A program made the translations under genes and the position numbers. DNA of 64,000 bases from Acetoanaerobium pronyense (GTDB taxonomy: Bacteria > Bacillota > Clostridia > Peptostreptococcales > Filifactoraceae): positions 1 through 64,000 of the forward strand of contig NZ_JAGGLI010000008.1 in the NCBI RefSeq assembly GCF_017874355.1. Reading direction: 5' to 3'. Positions 16,614 through 25,835 of the stretch are shown here, piece after piece (position 1 is the stretch's first letter; the number at the start of each line of letters is the position of its first letter). The notes under the pieces were generated by a model. The model was given only the letters and a program-made list of their open reading frames with translations, ran no database searches and was not told the origin of the DNA.

Positions 16614-17774
16614 TTAATATATTTTTAAAAATGTTTTTTGAACTTCTCTTACCCCTGCTCCAAGCTCGAACTCATGCCCTAGTTCATAAAGAGCCATTTC
16701 AAGACCAGAGATAATAGCGCATATATCAAGATGATGGATAGAACCCATATGTCCAATTCTAAATATTTTTCCTTGAAGATTTGAGAGGCCTCCCCCGATA
16801 GTAATATTGTACTGCTCCTTTAGAACAGAGGAGAGTCTAGAGTATGAAATAGACTCTGGAAGGAGTACAGCCGTTACTGTATCAGATGAAATATCTTCAT
16901 TTGCAAGAAGCTCAAGTCCCAAGGCCTTTATTGCGGCTCTTACTGAAGAAGCCATAAGTCTATGTCTATTCCAGACGTTTTCTAGTTCCTCTTCAAGAAG
17001 AAGAGACAAAGATTCCTTTAATCCAAAAAGTAGATTTGTAGGAGGAGTATAAGGCATCTGAAAGGATAGTAATTTTTCTTTTACCATCTTATAGTCCCAG
17101 TACCATTTTGAAAGGGTGGAGATTTCATACATAGCCCAAGCTTTGTCATTTAATGATACTACGCCAAGTCCAGGGGGGAGCATCAATCCCTTTTGAGATG
17201 CACTGATTACTACGTCAATATCCCACATATCAGTTTCAAGTGGGAGGCATCCAAGTGAACTGATTGCATCCACTATTAAAAGGGCAGGATGAAAGAGTTT
17301 TTTTATCACCTTGGATATACCATCTATATCACATGTCACTCCAGTTGTAGTCTCATTGTGGGGAATGAAGACTCCTTTTATTTCTTTATCAACATCTTCT
17401 AAAAGAATCTTTTCTATATCATCAGGGGTGATAGCTTCTCCCCAAACCTTCTTTATTTTGATTGTCTTTAGTCCGAACTTTTCACATATCGTATTCATAC
17501 GCTCACTAAATACTCCAATACAGCTAGTAATTACCTTATCATCAGGACTAAAAAGATTAACCACTGCAGATTCTAACACTCCGCTTCCAGAGCTTGGAAA
17601 TAAAAGTACATCATTTCTAGTTTTAAATACTTCTTTAAGATCATTGAGACATTTTTCGACAATATCTTCGAACTCTTTTCCTCTATGGTTAATAGGGGGT
17701 TTTGACAGCTCACTTAGGACAGTTTCAGGTATGTTAGTAGGTCCGGGTATTTGCAAGTATGGTCTTGGTTTCAA
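16614..17774 (-). CDS. Class V aminotransferase (serine/alanine-glyoxylate type)
   Basis: A 386-aa PLP enzyme. The opening LQIPGPTNIPETVL, the phosphate-binding SSGSGVLESAVVNL, VDAISSLG (D169 contacts the PLP nitrogen) and SASQKGLMLPPG with the Schiff-base lysine K195 are all as in alanine-/serine-glyoxylate or purine-catabolism (PucG) aminotransferases. Which amino donor it uses cannot be read from sequence. The TTG at 17774 is chosen because AGGAGGG is six bases upstream; a further TTG at 17801 would contain this site. Confidence 0.88.
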   Translation of the reverse strand: MKPRPYLQIPGPTNIPETVLSELSKPPINHRGKEFEDIVEKCLNDLKEVFKTRNDVLLFPSSGSGVLESAVVNLFSPDDKVITSCIGVFSERMNTICEKFGLKTIKIKKVWGEAITPDDIEKILLEDVDKEIKGVFIPHNETTTGVTCDIDGISKVIKKLFHPALLIVDAISSLGCLPLETDMWDIDVVISASQKGLMLPPGLGVVSLNDKAWAMYEISTLSKWYWDYKMVKEKLLSFQMPYTPPTNLLFGLKESLSLLLEEELENVWNRHRLMASSVRAAIKALGLELLANEDISSDTVTAVLLPESISYSRLSSVLKEQYNITIGGGLSNLQGKIFRIGHMGSIHHLDICAIISGLEMALYELGHEFELGAGVREVQKTFLKIY

Positions 17775-17937
17775 AAAAATCCCTCCTAGGTAAATTTTCA
17801 AGTTTTCAGTTTATTCAATTCTACTATATATTCAAAGTCTAGTGCAAATCTTTGATTTTCAATTTATTGAAACATATGAGTCACGATATAGGGATTTGGG
17901 TAAAATTAAATAATAATTATGCAAGGGGGAATGAAGT

Positions 17938-18267
17938 TTGATTAATATCGATTCTATTGAAGATGTGCAACTGGCAGTAAAAGAAAATCCTATGGTCCTT
18001 CTATATTTTGGAGGTGAATCCTGCGGAGTTTGTCTATCTACAAGACCAAAGGTAGAGGATATTTTGAAAAAATATCCCAACATAAAGGCTTATTATATAG
18101 ATGTTGAAAAGCATGTAGCTATTGCATCAAAATATAGCGTTTTTACTATGCCAGCACTTTTATTATATATTGAGGAAAAAGAAACGATTAGGGAAGCGAG
18201 AAACATGAGCATAAAAGATATAGAGCTCAAGATAGATCGCTACTATGAAATGTTTTTTGACATCTAA
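17938..18267 (+). CDS. Thioredoxin-family protein
   Basis: A 109-aa thioredoxin fold: MVLLYFGGESCGVCLSTRP with the redox pair C29-C32 in an unusual CGVC active site, and the cis-proline loop YSVFTMPALLLY. No signal peptide, so cytoplasmic. TTG start with AAGGGGGAATGAAGT upstream. The gene diverges from the aminotransferase and lies 32 bp upstream of a metallophosphoesterase gene in the same direction. Confidence 0.88.
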   Translation: MINIDSIEDVQLAVKENPMVLLYFGGESCGVCLSTRPKVEDILKKYPNIKAYYIDVEKHVAIASKYSVFTMPALLLYIEEKETIREARNMSIKDIELKIDRYYEMFFDI

Positions 18268-18299
18268 ATCTCATATGCTTGCAAAAGGGGGGAGAATTA

Positions 18300-18920
18300 T
18301 TGAGCAGCTATGAAAAAATAAAAAAATGGATGTGTTTTTTGCTAAACATACCTTATATACCTCAGAATCTGAAAAGAATGTCAGGGCCTATTCTCATTCA
18401 CATCAGTGACACTCCTCAGGAATCCTACGGCTATATATTAAGGCTTATAAGAAAGCTTAGGCCAAACTGGGTGATTCATACAGGAGATCTTGCAGATGAC
18501 CTTAAAATAGAAGCTGACCCTGAAAAAATCCCCCAATATAGTGCTGCTCTTTGGAAGTTAATTCCAAAGCTTGAGAAGTCACTAAAGGGAGATATTTTGT
18601 ATGTGATGGGGAATCACGATAAAGAAGAGATTGTAGAGGAGATAAAGAGAAAAGGAAATATATCAAAGGGGAGTATAAAAATACATGGCAAAAAATTTTA
18701 TATATCCCATTATGTGAAAGAGGACATGAAGGAAGCTGATTATATATTATATGGACACAATTTAAAGGTTCCCAGTCATATTGAAGGTAAATCCATGTAT
18801 TTAAACGGAATAGAGGGGATAAACATCATAAATTTAAAAACTGGAGAATGCTATACCCTCCCTTATCCACTTGGTACAAATAGATTTAGAAAGATAGATC
18901 AGCATGGATTAAGGTTATAA
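18300..18920 (+). CDS. Calcineurin-like phosphoesterase homologue lacking two metal histidines
   Basis: About 206 aa. The metallophosphoesterase motifs appear in order: HISDTP (D37), HTGDLADD (G62-D66), VMGNHD (104-107), ISHYV and LYGHNL. The usual first motif D-x-H reads D-T-P and the last motif GH-x-H reads GHNL, so both histidines normally binding metal 1 are missing while the metal 2 ligands remain. It may be a mono-metal enzyme or inactive. The TTG at 18300 follows GGGGGGAGAAT; an upstream TTG at 18279 would contain that site. It stands between thioredoxin and gnd genes. Confidence 0.78.
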   Translation: MSSYEKIKKWMCFLLNIPYIPQNLKRMSGPILIHISDTPQESYGYILRLIRKLRPNWVIHTGDLADDLKIEADPEKIPQYSAALWKLIPKLEKSLKGDILYVMGNHDKEEIVEEIKRKGNISKGSIKIHGKKFYISHYVKEDMKEADYILYGHNLKVPSHIEGKSMYLNGIEGINIINLKTGECYTLPYPLGTNRFRKIDQHGLRL

Positions 18921-18944
18921 GCTTTTGAATAAGGAGGTTTTTAA

Positions 18945-19841
18945 ATGGAACTTGGTATTATTGGTCTTGGAAAAATGGGTCATAATCTGGCTCTTAACGC
19001 CCATGAAAAAGGGCACAAGGTATACGGCTTTAACCGCTCTATAGAACCTGTAGATTATGTGAAAGAGATGGGAGTATGGGCAACTTCAAATCTTGAGGAG
19101 ATGCTCAATCAGTTTGAAACGAGGAAAGTAATATGGCTCATGGTTCCTGCGGGCAAGATAGTAGATGTTGTAATAGAAGAGATAAAAGGCTACCTTAGAG
19201 CAGATGACATAATAATAGATGGGGGAAACTCAAACTATAAAGATACGGTGAGAAGATATAATTCATTAAAAGAATTAGGAATTAATTTTGTTGACGTAGG
19301 TACGAGCGGAGGACTTGAAGGGGCAAGAAATGGAGCATGTATGATGGTTGGAGGAGATGAAGAACCAGTAAGATTCATAGAGCCTGTACTAAAGGATATA
19401 TGTATAGAAAACGGCTATGGATACTTTGGGGCATCTGGCTCTGGACATTATGCAAAGATGATTCACAATGGTATAGAGTATGGGATGATGCAGGCAATAG
19501 GTGAAGGTTTTGAAATCCTTAAAGAGAGTCCCTATGATTATAACTATGAACAGCTAGCCAAGGTCTGGAGCAATGGCTCTGTAATTAGAGGATGGCTTAT
19601 GGAGCTTACGCAAAAAGCTTTTTCAGAGGATTCACATCTTGAAAGGATAAGAGGTGTTGTAGGGTCATCTGGAGAGGGACTTTGGACGGTTGAAGAGGCT
19701 ATAAGACTTGGAGTGCCAGCTACAGTCATTACAGATTCACTTTATGCAAGATATAGGTCTCATCAAGAAGATACATTTTCTGCCAAGGTAGTGGCAGGTC
19801 TTAGAAATCAATTCGGAGGACATTACGTGGTAAAGAAATAA
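18945..19841 (+). CDS. gnd: 6-phosphogluconate dehydrogenase, short (GndA/YqeC) form
   Basis: A 298-aa protein, the short class of 6-phosphogluconate dehydrogenase. The dinucleotide-binding GLGKMG motif is at the N-terminus, IIDGGNSNYKDT and VDVGTSGGLEGARNGACMMVGG form the substrate site, and GHYAKMIHNGIEYG carries the catalytic lysine. It oxidatively decarboxylates 6-phosphogluconate to ribulose-5-phosphate; short forms are often NAD-dependent, which is not proven here. ATG after AAGGAGGTTTTTAA. The next gene is glucose-6-phosphate dehydrogenase, 19 bp on. Confidence 0.93.
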   Translation: MELGIIGLGKMGHNLALNAHEKGHKVYGFNRSIEPVDYVKEMGVWATSNLEEMLNQFETRKVIWLMVPAGKIVDVVIEEIKGYLRADDIIIDGGNSNYKDTVRRYNSLKELGINFVDVGTSGGLEGARNGACMMVGGDEEPVRFIEPVLKDICIENGYGYFGASGSGHYAKMIHNGIEYGMMQAIGEGFEILKESPYDYNYEQLAKVWSNGSVIRGWLMELTQKAFSEDSHLERIRGVVGSSGEGLWTVEEAIRLGVPATVITDSLYARYRSHQEDTFSAKVVAGLRNQFGGHYVVKK

Positions 19842-19860
19842 TCTTCTGGAGGTGGACAGT

Positions 19861-21315
19861 TTGAAGTCTAAAAATCAACCTGCATTACTAATCATATTTG
19901 GAGGAACGGGAGATCTAGCAAAAAAGAAGCTTTCAGCTGCTCTTTATAATATATTCAAAGGTGAAAAAACATCTGAAAACTTTGCGATTTTATCAATTGG
20001 AAGAAAAGAAATATCTAAAGATGATTATAAAAACATGATTAAAGAAGGCATTGAAAATTCTTTAAATAGTAATATTAAAAGCAAAGATTGGGAAAGTTTT
20101 GAAGAGAAGATATTTTATTACTCCCTTGAATTCAATAAAGGTGAAGATTATAAATCCTTGGAAAAATATATTTCTGAGCTAGAGGGGAAATTTGATACAA
20201 AGGGAAATAGGCTTTATTATTTTGCAGTTTCTCCTGAGTATTTTTCTGTAATTGCAAACAATTTAAAACAAGAAAATATGATAAATCAGGAAACTGGATG
20301 GAAAAGAGTAATAATAGAAAAGCCCTTTGGAAAGGATTTGAAAACAGCACAGGAGCTAAATAAGGAGCTTTCAGAAATCTTCAAAGAAGAAAATACCTTT
20401 AGAATAGATCACTATTTGGGAAAAGAAATGATTCAAAATATGATGGTAATCAGATTTGCAAATGCAATATTTGAGCCTCTTTGGAGCGCTGAGCATATAG
20501 ACAATGTCCAGCTCATAGTATCTGAGGAAGAAGGGGTGGGAAGCAGGGGAGAATACTATGATTCATCAGGAGCTATAAGGGATATGGTTCAAAATCATCT
20601 TCTTCAGCTACTTGCCCTTGTTACCATGGAAAAGCCTTATGATACAAATCCAGAGTCTATTAGAAAAGAAAAGGTAAAGGTTATAAAATCAATATCAGTA
20701 CTAGATAAAGAGGATTTGAAAAAACATATTGTGCTGGGGCAGTATAGGGGATATAAAAACGAAGACAAGGTAAATGAAGATTCTAACACAGAGACCTTCG
20801 TAGCCCTTAAAATTTTTCTAAAGCATGAAAAATGGAGGGGCGTACCATTTTATTTAATGACTGGAAAGAGATTAAAGGAAAAATTTGCAGGGATTATAAT
20901 TGAGTTCAAAGCAAACAAAGATAAAGAGTCTAACCTTTTGTATCCTGAGGTGACTCCAAATATACTTTTTATAAAGATACAACCAGAAGAAGGAATCTCC
21001 CTTACTTTAAATGCAAAGAAGCCTGCAACAGAAGAGGAAATCACCTCTGTATCTATGGATTTTTGCCAAAGCTGTATGCTCGGTTACAACTCACCTCAGG
21101 CATATGAGAAGCTTCTTCTTGATGCTATCAAGGGAGATCATACAAGATTTACAAGATGGGATGAGGTAGAGTATGCATGGAAATTTATAGATGAGCTAAT
21201 AAGCTGCTGCACGAGAGATAAAAATATAATTGAAGAGTATGAACAAGGAAGCAACGGTCCTGAGGGAGCAAAAAAACTTTTGGAGAGGGATAATAGAAGA
21301 TGGTGGAAGGAGTAA
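19861..21315 (+). CDS. zwf: Glucose-6-phosphate 1-dehydrogenase
   Basis: A 484-aa protein. The N-terminal Rossmann motif IIFGGTGDLAKKKL and the active-site signature FRIDHYLGKEMIQNMMVIRFAN are diagnostic, with length normal for the family. It makes 6-phosphogluconolactone, feeding the gnd product upstream. No lactonase gene is adjacent. The TTG at 19861 sits eight bases after GGAGG; an in-frame GTG at 19852 overlaps that site. Four bases separate its stop from the cyclase gene downstream. Confidence 0.94.
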   Translation: MKSKNQPALLIIFGGTGDLAKKKLSAALYNIFKGEKTSENFAILSIGRKEISKDDYKNMIKEGIENSLNSNIKSKDWESFEEKIFYYSLEFNKGEDYKSLEKYISELEGKFDTKGNRLYYFAVSPEYFSVIANNLKQENMINQETGWKRVIIEKPFGKDLKTAQELNKELSEIFKEENTFRIDHYLGKEMIQNMMVIRFANAIFEPLWSAEHIDNVQLIVSEEEGVGSRGEYYDSSGAIRDMVQNHLLQLLALVTMEKPYDTNPESIRKEKVKVIKSISVLDKEDLKKHIVLGQYRGYKNEDKVNEDSNTETFVALKIFLKHEKWRGVPFYLMTGKRLKEKFAGIIIEFKANKDKESNLLYPEVTPNILFIKIQPEEGISLTLNAKKPATEEEITSVSMDFCQSCMLGYNSPQAYEKLLLDAIKGDHTRFTRWDEVEYAWKFIDELISCCTRDKNIIEEYEQGSNGPEGAKKLLERDNRRWWKE

Positions 21316-21318
21316 AAA

Positions 21319-21948
21319 ATGAAAATATATGATATATCTATGGAAATACATGAAAATATGCCTGTATACAACAACCTAGAGGAAAAAAAACCGAAAATTG
21401 AAGTAAAGAGAGACTTTGAAACAAGTAATGGTTATGAATCCAAGATAGAGATGGATATGCATACAGGGACTCATCTTGACATGCCCCTTCATATGATAGG
21501 AGGAGGGAAAACTCTAGATTATCTTGACCTATACAAAGTGGTTACAAAGTGCAAAGTCTTTGATTTTACAGATGTGGACTCCATGATTACACAAAAAGAG
21601 CTGGAGTCAAAAAAGATAGAAGAGGGAGATTTTATAATCTTGAAAACAAAGAACTCCTTTGCAGATGATTTTGATTTTGAATTTATATATCTTGAAAAAT
21701 CAGGAGCTAAGTACCTTGCAGATAAAAATATAAAAGGTGTAGGTATAGATGCTCTTGGAATAGAGCGAAGCCAAAAGGACCATGCTACTCATAATACTAT
21801 CCTAGAAAAAGATATTGTTATTGTAGAGGGACTTAGCCTTAGAGATGTAAAAGAAGGGGAATATCTTTTTATAGGAGCTCCTCTAAAGATTAAAGGAGTA
21901 GAAGCAGCACCTCTTAGAGCTCTATTAATTGAAGACTATATGGGATAA
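21319..21948 (+). CDS. Cyclase / kynurenine formamidase-like metal hydrolase
   Basis: A 209-aa protein with the family signature HTGTHLDMPLHM (metal-binding histidines and aspartate) near residue 50, GVGIDALGIERS and HATHNTILEKDIVIVEGL. Members include kynurenine formamidase and other amide or ester hydrolases. No tryptophan-degradation genes are nearby, so the substrate is open. It follows zwf by four bases and probably belongs to the gnd-zwf transcript. Confidence 0.85.
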   Translation: MKIYDISMEIHENMPVYNNLEEKKPKIEVKRDFETSNGYESKIEMDMHTGTHLDMPLHMIGGGKTLDYLDLYKVVTKCKVFDFTDVDSMITQKELESKKIEEGDFIILKTKNSFADDFDFEFIYLEKSGAKYLADKNIKGVGIDALGIERSQKDHATHNTILEKDIVIVEGLSLRDVKEGEYLFIGAPLKIKGVEAAPLRALLIEDYMG

Positions 21949-21991
21949 TCATAAAGCATTATAATAAAATTTGTTTCAAAGGGGGTTAAGC

Positions 21992-22981
21992 ATGCTATTT
22001 CTTAGAAGAGGACTTAGAATAATTGGCCTTGAGAGCAAATATGTTAATGAAATAAAAGATTTTTATATCCAGCATATGAATGGGAAAGAGATGAATTTTT
22101 ATAAGGCTATGGATGAATCTGTTGAAGACAATACTCTAATCCTGATTGTTGAGCCAAAGGAAGGAAAAATCAAGCTTGGAGATGCCAAAGTCATGCTTCT
22201 TGTTAAAAATCCAGTATCTAACTGCCTTGCAAATATCATAAACCTCAACATCTCTCATCTTATAGACAAAGTGTTAATAGGTCCTACCTGCATGCTTATG
22301 AGGATAGCCGGTGAAGAGAAGGCTGTAAAGGATGAACTAATAAAGGCATTTCATGGAAGAGAGAGGTCCCTTGAAGAGGCAATAAACGAAGGAAGAAAAG
22401 AGGACACCATATTATTCCTTACAAGAAAGCCTCTTTCATATTCTGTAAAGAACAAAGATATGATTAAGCCCCCTATTTTAATTCCATCCCCTTCCTCACA
22501 AGTTTATAAAAGATTAAGTAAAGAAGGGCTACTTTTTATTACAAGGAGTATGAAAGATAGAACTTGGCTTGAATACAGAATCAATATATATGATTCAAAG
22601 GGAAAATATAATGAGCATTATAGAAGGCTTAATTTTGTACTAGCTCAGCTTGATATTGGAATGGTAATTGAAGAAAACTGGACCAGAGATCATGCACTTA
22701 TGCTTTTTTCAGTTGCGGCATATCAGGTAAGGCTTATTAGTGCCTATCCTCCCCATGTACTCAAAAAAATAGTGATGGGACTTGAATATAGCGATGATGG
22801 ACAAAGATGGGTGGATATGGATATTTACTATAGGAACAAAAAAATCTCATGGGTTGATATAGAAAAGGATAGGAAAAAACAATCAAGAAAAGACGAAGGG
22901 ATGAAAAATAGAAAAACAATGCTCGAAAGACTTTCAGACGAAGCGAAAAAGACTCTTTTTAATTTAGAAAAAGATTTATAA
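21992..22981 (+). CDS. Protein of unknown function
   Basis: A 329-aa soluble-looking protein with no signal peptide or membrane helix. I do not recognise a family. It has no cysteine-rich or nucleotide-binding motif; the last 40 residues are strongly charged (DRKKQSRKDEGMKNRK). ATG at 21992 follows AAAGGGGGTTAAGC, and the in-frame upstream TTG is ignored for that reason. It lies between the cyclase and a GNAT gene, all on one strand with short gaps. Confidence 0.7.
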   Translation: MLFLRRGLRIIGLESKYVNEIKDFYIQHMNGKEMNFYKAMDESVEDNTLILIVEPKEGKIKLGDAKVMLLVKNPVSNCLANIINLNISHLIDKVLIGPTCMLMRIAGEEKAVKDELIKAFHGRERSLEEAINEGRKEDTILFLTRKPLSYSVKNKDMIKPPILIPSPSSQVYKRLSKEGLLFITRSMKDRTWLEYRINIYDSKGKYNEHYRRLNFVLAQLDIGMVIEENWTRDHALMLFSVAAYQVRLISAYPPHVLKKIVMGLEYSDDGQRWVDMDIYYRNKKISWVDIEKDRKKQSRKDEGMKNRKTMLERLSDEAKKTLFNLEKDL

Positions 22982-23023
22982 TATATGAAAAGACTAAGTT
23001 TGTTATAGGAGGGAGAAAATAGT

Positions 23024-23596
23024 ATGAAAGGTGATAAATCCCAAGAAAGACTACATTTTTTAAAGGAAATTATTTTAGATGATGGGAGTATAGTTAGGAT
23101 TAGAAGGGCTGAAGTAAGAGATGCGAAGAACCTGCTTGATTATATAAATAAAGCAGGGGGAGAATCAGATTTTTTAACCTTTGGTGCAGGTGAATTTGGA
23201 AGAGATGTAAAAGGAGAAGAGGAATTTATAAAGAATATATCCGCCCAGGATAATGCATTATTTATAGTTGCAGAAAGAAATGGAGAAATAATAGGAAATG
23301 CTGGAATCACAGGCGGACCAAGACCTAGAATAAGGCACACTGGAGAGTTTGGGTTAAGCATACTAAAAGACTACTGGGGAGCAGGTATTGGTACTGCTAT
23401 AGTTAAGGTAATTATAGACTGGTCCAGAGATTCAGATATCTTTAGAAAAATAAATCTAAGAGTAAGGAGTGACAACGAAGGAGCAATACATATATACAAA
23501 AAGCTAGGGTTTAAAGAAGAAGGGCTAATCACTAGAGAATTTTATGTGAATGGCAAGTTTTATGATGCTATTTGGATGGGGATGGAAATTGACTAG
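23024..23596 (+). CDS. RimJ/RimL-like GNAT acetyltransferase
   Basis: A 190-aa GNAT with the acetyl-CoA motif FGLSILKDYWGAGIGTAIVKVIIDW and the terminal NLRVRSDNEGAIHIYKKLGFKEEGLITREF, the pattern of RimJ/RimL and PhnO-like enzymes. The ATG follows ATAGGAGGGAGAAAATAGT. Its stop overlaps the start of the GIY-YIG gene, suggesting translational coupling, although no functional link is known. Confidence 0.88.
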   Translation: MKGDKSQERLHFLKEIILDDGSIVRIRRAEVRDAKNLLDYINKAGGESDFLTFGAGEFGRDVKGEEEFIKNISAQDNALFIVAERNGEIIGNAGITGGPRPRIRHTGEFGLSILKDYWGAGIGTAIVKVIIDWSRDSDIFRKINLRVRSDNEGAIHIYKKLGFKEEGLITREFYVNGKFYDAIWMGMEID

Positions 23597-24587
23597 TTCA
23601 AAGCAAGATATAGAAATGCTAAAGTATGAAGAAAAGGATTTTATAAAAGAAAAATTAAAAAAAATACCAAATTCTCCTGGGGTCTATATGATGAAGGATA
23701 GGCATGGAGGAACTTTATATATTGGAAAAAGCAAGAACCTAAAATCAAGAGTTAGGACATATTTTTCTAAGGGAGAAAAGCCCGATAAGATAGTAAGAAT
23801 GGTTCATAATCTAAAGGATATTAGCTTTATAGTCACAGATACTCATCTAGAGGCTCAGCTACTTGAATGTGCTCTAATCAAAAAGCTAAAGCCTATATAT
23901 AATGTTCAGTTTAAAAATCATCAAAATTATTTTTATATAGATATAGGACATGATATTCGCAAAAAACCACTTTTAATATCCTTCATAAGGACAGACTCAA
24001 ACAGCTATGGTCCCTATAGAGGAAAAGGGATGATATATCATATACTAAAGCAAATGGAAAATATATATCCTATCAAAAGAGTAGGAGAGGATTTTGATTT
24101 TGATTTTAGTATATTCCCCCAAAAGATGAAGGAGCAGGATTTTAAGGAAAACAAATTATCTCTTATAGAGATTCTAAGCTCTGAAAAGGGTAATACGGAG
24201 TTTATAGAAAAAACCAAAGAGAAGATGATGGATGCAAGCACCTTAAGTAGGTTTGAGACTGCAAAGGCATATAGAGATATCATAAATGGCATCTCTTACC
24301 TTTATTATAATAATTTAAAAGCGGGCTATAAATACCTAGATAAGCCTACAGTATTTGGAGAAAAGATAGAAAAAGGAATTAAGGTCTTTTATATAGTTTC
24401 TGGAGTTATCATTTTGAAAAGAGTATATGAAAATATAAAAGATGATGATGTAAAGAAGTTTATTGAGGAAGGAAAAGCCCTTACAAAGATTAGAGGGGAA
24501 TCTAAAGATGAAAAAAGAAGCCTAGACTTTAGAAGAATTGTAAGTCTAGAGCTTCAAGATAATGAAGGAAAGATTATTTTTCTATGA
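23589..24587 (+). CDS. Half-length UvrC-like GIY-YIG protein
   Basis: About 332 aa. The GIY-YIG nuclease domain is clear (SPGVYMMKDRHGGTLYIGKS, then NLKSRVRTYF, residues about 28-60). Around residues 205-225 is a UVR-like helix (SRFETAKAYRDIING), which in UvrC contacts UvrB. The protein ends where UvrC's RNase H-like second nuclease and HhH domains would begin (UvrC is about 600 aa). It could make a single 3' incision like Cho. The TTG at 23589 overlaps the GNAT stop; an ATG at 23616 is an alternative start. It converges tail to tail with the histidine kinase gene, overlapping by six bases. Confidence 0.82.
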   Translation: MTSSKQDIEMLKYEEKDFIKEKLKKIPNSPGVYMMKDRHGGTLYIGKSKNLKSRVRTYFSKGEKPDKIVRMVHNLKDISFIVTDTHLEAQLLECALIKKLKPIYNVQFKNHQNYFYIDIGHDIRKKPLLISFIRTDSNSYGPYRGKGMIYHILKQMENIYPIKRVGEDFDFDFSIFPQKMKEQDFKENKLSLIEILSSEKGNTEFIEKTKEKMMDASTLSRFETAKAYRDIINGISYLYYNNLKAGYKYLDKPTVFGEKIEKGIKVFYIVSGVIILKRVYENIKDDDVKKFIEEGKALTKIRGESKDEKRSLDFRRIVSLELQDNEGKIIFL

Positions 24588-25835
24588 TTTCTTTGCAAGG
24601 GGAAGCTCAACTTTGAAGGTAGTTTTTTCAGAAGGAACGCTATATACAGATATTTTTCCATTATGCATCTTCACTATTGCCTGTGCTATGGAAAGTCCTA
24701 ATCCATAGCCAGTGCCTTTTCTTTCTCTGGAAAAATCAGCCTTATAAAATCTATCAAATATCTTGGGAATATCTTCACTTGATATTCCATCACCAAAATT
24801 TGATACAGTAAGGATTGCACTAGAATTTGTTTTTTCAAGAGATAGCTCAATTGTAGTCTGTGAAAAAGAATATTTGATGGCATTTTCTAAAAGTATAATT
24901 ATGACCTGTTTTAGTTTATCATTATTTCCTAAGATAAATGCAGATTCTTTTATAGAGTAATTTATATACATGTTTTTTTCATAAACTATTCCTTCCATTG
25001 ACAAAGCAGTAGATTCAGCAAGCTCGCTAAAGTCAAATATGGAAAACTCAACCTTATCTTCCTCATAATCCATTTGAGCCAAATAAAGCAAGTCATTTAC
25101 AAGACCAGCCATTCTAGCTATCTCATCTTTTATATATCTAATCCACTTAGACTCTTGCAAATCCATTTCTTGTGATAAAACATCTAGATTTGCGCTCATA
25201 ACTGTAAGGGGAGTCTTGAGTTCATGAGAAGCATCTGCAAGAAATTGACGCTGTTTTTCAAATGCTTCTTTGATAGGCTCTATAGCTTTGTTTGCAAAAA
25301 ATCTGCTTATAAGAAATATTATAAAGAGAGTTGCTATTGAAACAGCTAAAAATGTATAGACAAGATTTCTAAGAAAAATCACTTGGGTTGTAATATCTAA
25401 AAATACAATTCTAAAACCCTCTTCAAAATGAGGCTTTATAAGATATGTCCAGTATTTATCTTCAAGCTTTATCCTTCCTTTATTTTTTTCCTGCTCAAGT
25501 GCACGCTTAGATGCCTCCTCATAAAAATAGTCTTCGAGGGGAAAAAAAGATGAGGTCTCTACGATACTGTAGGAGGTACTTAAAATCAGAGAAAATGAAA
25601 GAGATGGTTCGGGAGGGACTCTTAAGGTGTCTCTAGGAGCTGAAGGTTCTCTTTCAGAAGGAACAGGCCTATCAAGGCTGCGATTAAAGTCTGAAATCCT
25701 CTTTATATCCATATCAATATCACGCTGGACGTTTTTATAGGTAATAATATATATGATAGAAAATGAAGAAATCATGACCACGGATATAAGTACTAAATTT
25801 AGGAAAAGGAAATGATTTCTAAGCTTATTAAACAT
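24582..25835 (-). CDS. Sensor histidine kinase
   Basis: A 417-aa membrane kinase. TM1 is about residues 10-32, an extracytoplasmic loop of about 125 residues rich in Pro, Ser and Arg follows, and TM2 is about 157-179. The HisKA domain has FLADASHELKTPLTVM with the phospho-acceptor H204, and the HATPase domain has the N box LLENAIKYSF, the G1 box FGDGISSEDIPKIFDRFY and the G2 box GTGYGLGLSIAQAI. No clear HAMP domain. It directly follows the response regulator gene without a gap, so they form one operon. The signal is not known; the neighbouring VTC/CotH operon is the likely target. Confidence 0.93.
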   Translation of the reverse strand: MFNKLRNHFLFLNLVLISVVMISSFSIIYIITYKNVQRDIDMDIKRISDFNRSLDRPVPSEREPSAPRDTLRVPPEPSLSFSLILSTSYSIVETSSFFPLEDYFYEEASKRALEQEKNKGRIKLEDKYWTYLIKPHFEEGFRIVFLDITTQVIFLRNLVYTFLAVSIATLFIIFLISRFFANKAIEPIKEAFEKQRQFLADASHELKTPLTVMSANLDVLSQEMDLQESKWIRYIKDEIARMAGLVNDLLYLAQMDYEEDKVEFSIFDFSELAESTALSMEGIVYEKNMYINYSIKESAFILGNNDKLKQVIIILLENAIKYSFSQTTIELSLEKTNSSAILTVSNFGDGISSEDIPKIFDRFYKADFSRERKGTGYGLGLSIAQAIVKMHNGKISVYSVPSEKTTFKVELPLAKKS

